NCBI GenBank assembly: GCA_002731665.1
Contig: PCCJ01000005.1
Coordinates: 1-23,137 of the forward strand
DNA: 23,137 nt
Direction of reading: 5' to 3'
Source: Actinomycetota bacterium
Lineage (GTDB): Bacteria > Actinomycetota > Acidimicrobiia > Acidimicrobiales > Poriferisodaliceae
In this document: positions 22,008 to 23,137 of the stretch, piece after piece
Layout of the letters: the number at the start of each line of letters is the position of its first letter
How positions within the stretch are numbered: the first letter of the stretch is position 1
Translations under genes and position numbers: made by a program
Notes under the pieces: generated by a model
Database searches by the model: none
The model's input: only the letters and a program-made list of their open reading frames with translations
Told to the model about the DNA's origin: nothing

Positions 22008-23137
22008 GTGAGTAACTTCCCGACCACTGCTAGGTGCGTAGTAATCGGAGCTGGCATTGTTGGTAATTGCCTAGTTGGCCATTTGAGTGACATGGGCTGG
22101 GATGACATTGTATTAATCGACAAGGGTCCACTTCCAAACCCGGGCGGATCCACTGGCCACGCTTCCAATTTTATTTTTCCTGTAGATCACTCAAAAGAGA
22201 TTGTTGATCTCACATTAGAAAGTCAGCGTCAATATGGCGCGTTGGGGATGCAAAACACTTGTGGCGGTGTTGAGGTCGCACGCTCAGAAGAACGTATGGA
22301 AGAATTTAGGCGGCGCATGACGTCGGCCAAGTGCTGGGGGATTGAATCGTCGCTAATGACACCGGCCGAAGTTAAGGACCTTGTCCCATTTATAAACGAA
22401 GAGGTTATTCTCGGTGGATTTTACACCCCTTCGGTGTCAGCAGTAGATTCTTTAGAAACTGGTACTCAAATGCGGAAGAGGGCACAAGAGGCCGGCCATC
22501 TGAAAGTTTTGGCAAACACTGAAGTACTCGACATTGAAACGACTGAGACTTCACACGGTAAGGCTATAAGCGGAGTAGTTACGGAAAATGGAACAATTAG
22601 CTGCGAAACGGTTGTTATCGCGTCAGGTGTGTGGAGCCCAAAGTTAGCAGCGATGGCGGGCGCAACAATTCCATTGACCCCGGCTGTCCATCAGATGGCC
22701 GACGTTGGACCATTTGACGTGCTGGTGGAAACGAATCAGGAGCTGGCCTACCCGATTGTTAGAGACATGGATACTTTCTGTTACGAGCGACAATCGTCCG
22801 GGTCTATGGAGGTCGGTTCATACGGACATCGGCCAATTCTACATCGGGTGGATGATATTCCTTCGAACGACGAAGCCGCGCTTAGTCCCACCGAGATGCC
22901 TTTCACGCCTGACGATTTCGACCAACAGATGGAAGAAGCGATCGAGCTGATGGATTTTCTAGGCGATGGCGAAATCAAATACGCCATAAATGGGCTTCTT
23001 TCCCTTACTCCCGACGGCATGCCATGCCTTGGCGAAACAACAGAAGTAAGAAATCTTTGGTCCGCTGCAGCTGTCTGGGTAAAAGAAGGTCCAGGAATGG
23101 CTCAAGTCGTAGCCGAATGGATGACCTATGGATACCC
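22008..23137 (+). CDS. FAD-dependent dimethylglycine/sarcosine dehydrogenase-like protein (3' end outside window)
   Basis: Open frame of 376 residues that continues past the window end. An FAD-binding Rossmann motif VVIGAGIVGN is at 11-20 and the family-specific GGSTGHASNF at 46-55; H51 aligns with the His that holds FAD covalently in dimethylglycine oxidase/dehydrogenase. TVVIASGVWSP (near 203-213) is the second FAD signature, and NGLLSLTPDGMPCLGE and KEGPGMAQVVAEWM near the end fit the substrate domain. Full homologues usually carry a C-terminal GcvT-like folate domain, so most of it may lie outside. The start is GTG with GAGGAG 5 nt upstream. The enzyme would demethylate a glycine N-methyl compound, passing the one-carbon unit to THF, which suits the divergent fhs and MTHFR-like genes. 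Confidence 0.87.
   Translation, partial: MSNFPTTARCVVIGAGIVGNCLVGHLSDMGWDDIVLIDKGPLPNPGGSTGHASNFIFPVDHSKEIVDLTLESQRQYGALGMQNTCGGVEVARSEERMEEFRRRMTSAKCWGIESSLMTPAEVKDLVPFINEEVILGGFYTPSVSAVDSLETGTQMRKRAQEAGHLKVLANTEVLDIETTETSHGKAISGVVTENGTISCETVVIASGVWSPKLAAMAGATIPLTPAVHQMADVGPFDVLVETNQELAYPIVRDMDTFCYERQSSGSMEVGSYGHRPILHRVDDIPSNDEAALSPTEMPFTPDDFDQQMEEAIELMDFLGDGEIKYAINGLLSLTPDGMPCLGETTEVRNLWSAAAVWVKEGPGMAQVVAEWMTYGY

Noticed and set aside
21923..22168. 81-residue minus-strand frame across the dehydrogenase start
   Set aside because: It is the antisense shadow of a well-supported FAD enzyme and of the tandem hairpins.

Overview
The window looks like a piece of an actinobacterial chromosome of moderate GC content, possibly from a marine Acidimicrobiia-like lineage. 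The lineage is an inference from gene content. The supporting genes are an SCO6745-family protein, an aminoglycoside-phosphotransferase-like kinase fused to DUF6285, paired MaoC-type hydratases, a DUF35/SCP-x thiolase couple, a small actinobacterial-type membrane protein and a non-canonical methylenetetrahydrofolate reductase (MTHFR)-like protein. No rRNA, tRNA, CRISPR array, insertion sequence or phage gene was seen. Coding density is very high and no gap between genes exceeds about 270 bases.

Region 1 (about 1-12226, all minus strand) is a run of 14 tightly packed genes. In transcription order they are: phytanoyl-CoA dioxygenase-like oxygenase, APH-DUF6285 kinase, SRPBCC protein, alpha/beta-hydrolase-fold protein with a degenerate triad, SCP-x/Ltp2-like thiolase, DUF35 zinc-ribbon/OB protein, PHP hydrolase, two hot-dog (MaoC) hydratase subunits, nitroreductase, acyl-CoA dehydrogenase, cupin, SCO6745-family protein, and glutaminyl-tRNA synthetase at the far end. 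Several stops and starts overlap by 4-7 bases. The middle resembles the steroid side-chain (igr-type) gene set of mycobacteria, but the ChsH2-like protein is split into separate MaoC and DUF35 genes. I read the block as a beta-oxidation/retro-aldol catabolic unit for a CoA-activated substrate that the sequence does not identify.

Region 2 (12285-17762) holds, in mixed orientation, a class I dihydroorotase-family amidohydrolase (+), a cysteine-rich protein of unknown function (-, overlapping it tail to tail), a fumarylacetoacetate hydrolase-family protein (+), an MFS transporter (+) and a family III CoA-transferase (-). The last three would suit uptake and breakdown of an organic acid.

Region 3 (17853-19114) has a diacylglycerol-kinase-family lipid kinase and a small three-helix membrane protein, both plus strand.

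Region 4 (19145-23137) is a one-carbon module. Formate-tetrahydrofolate ligase and an MTHFR-like gene form an overlapping minus-strand pair. Diverging from them is an FAD-dependent dimethylglycine/sarcosine dehydrogenase-like gene that runs off the window end. The 263-base divergent region between them is the most structured non-coding DNA here: it has a 16-bp palindrome with an extra half-site, two tandem perfect or near-perfect hairpins, and another inverted repeat in the fhs leader.
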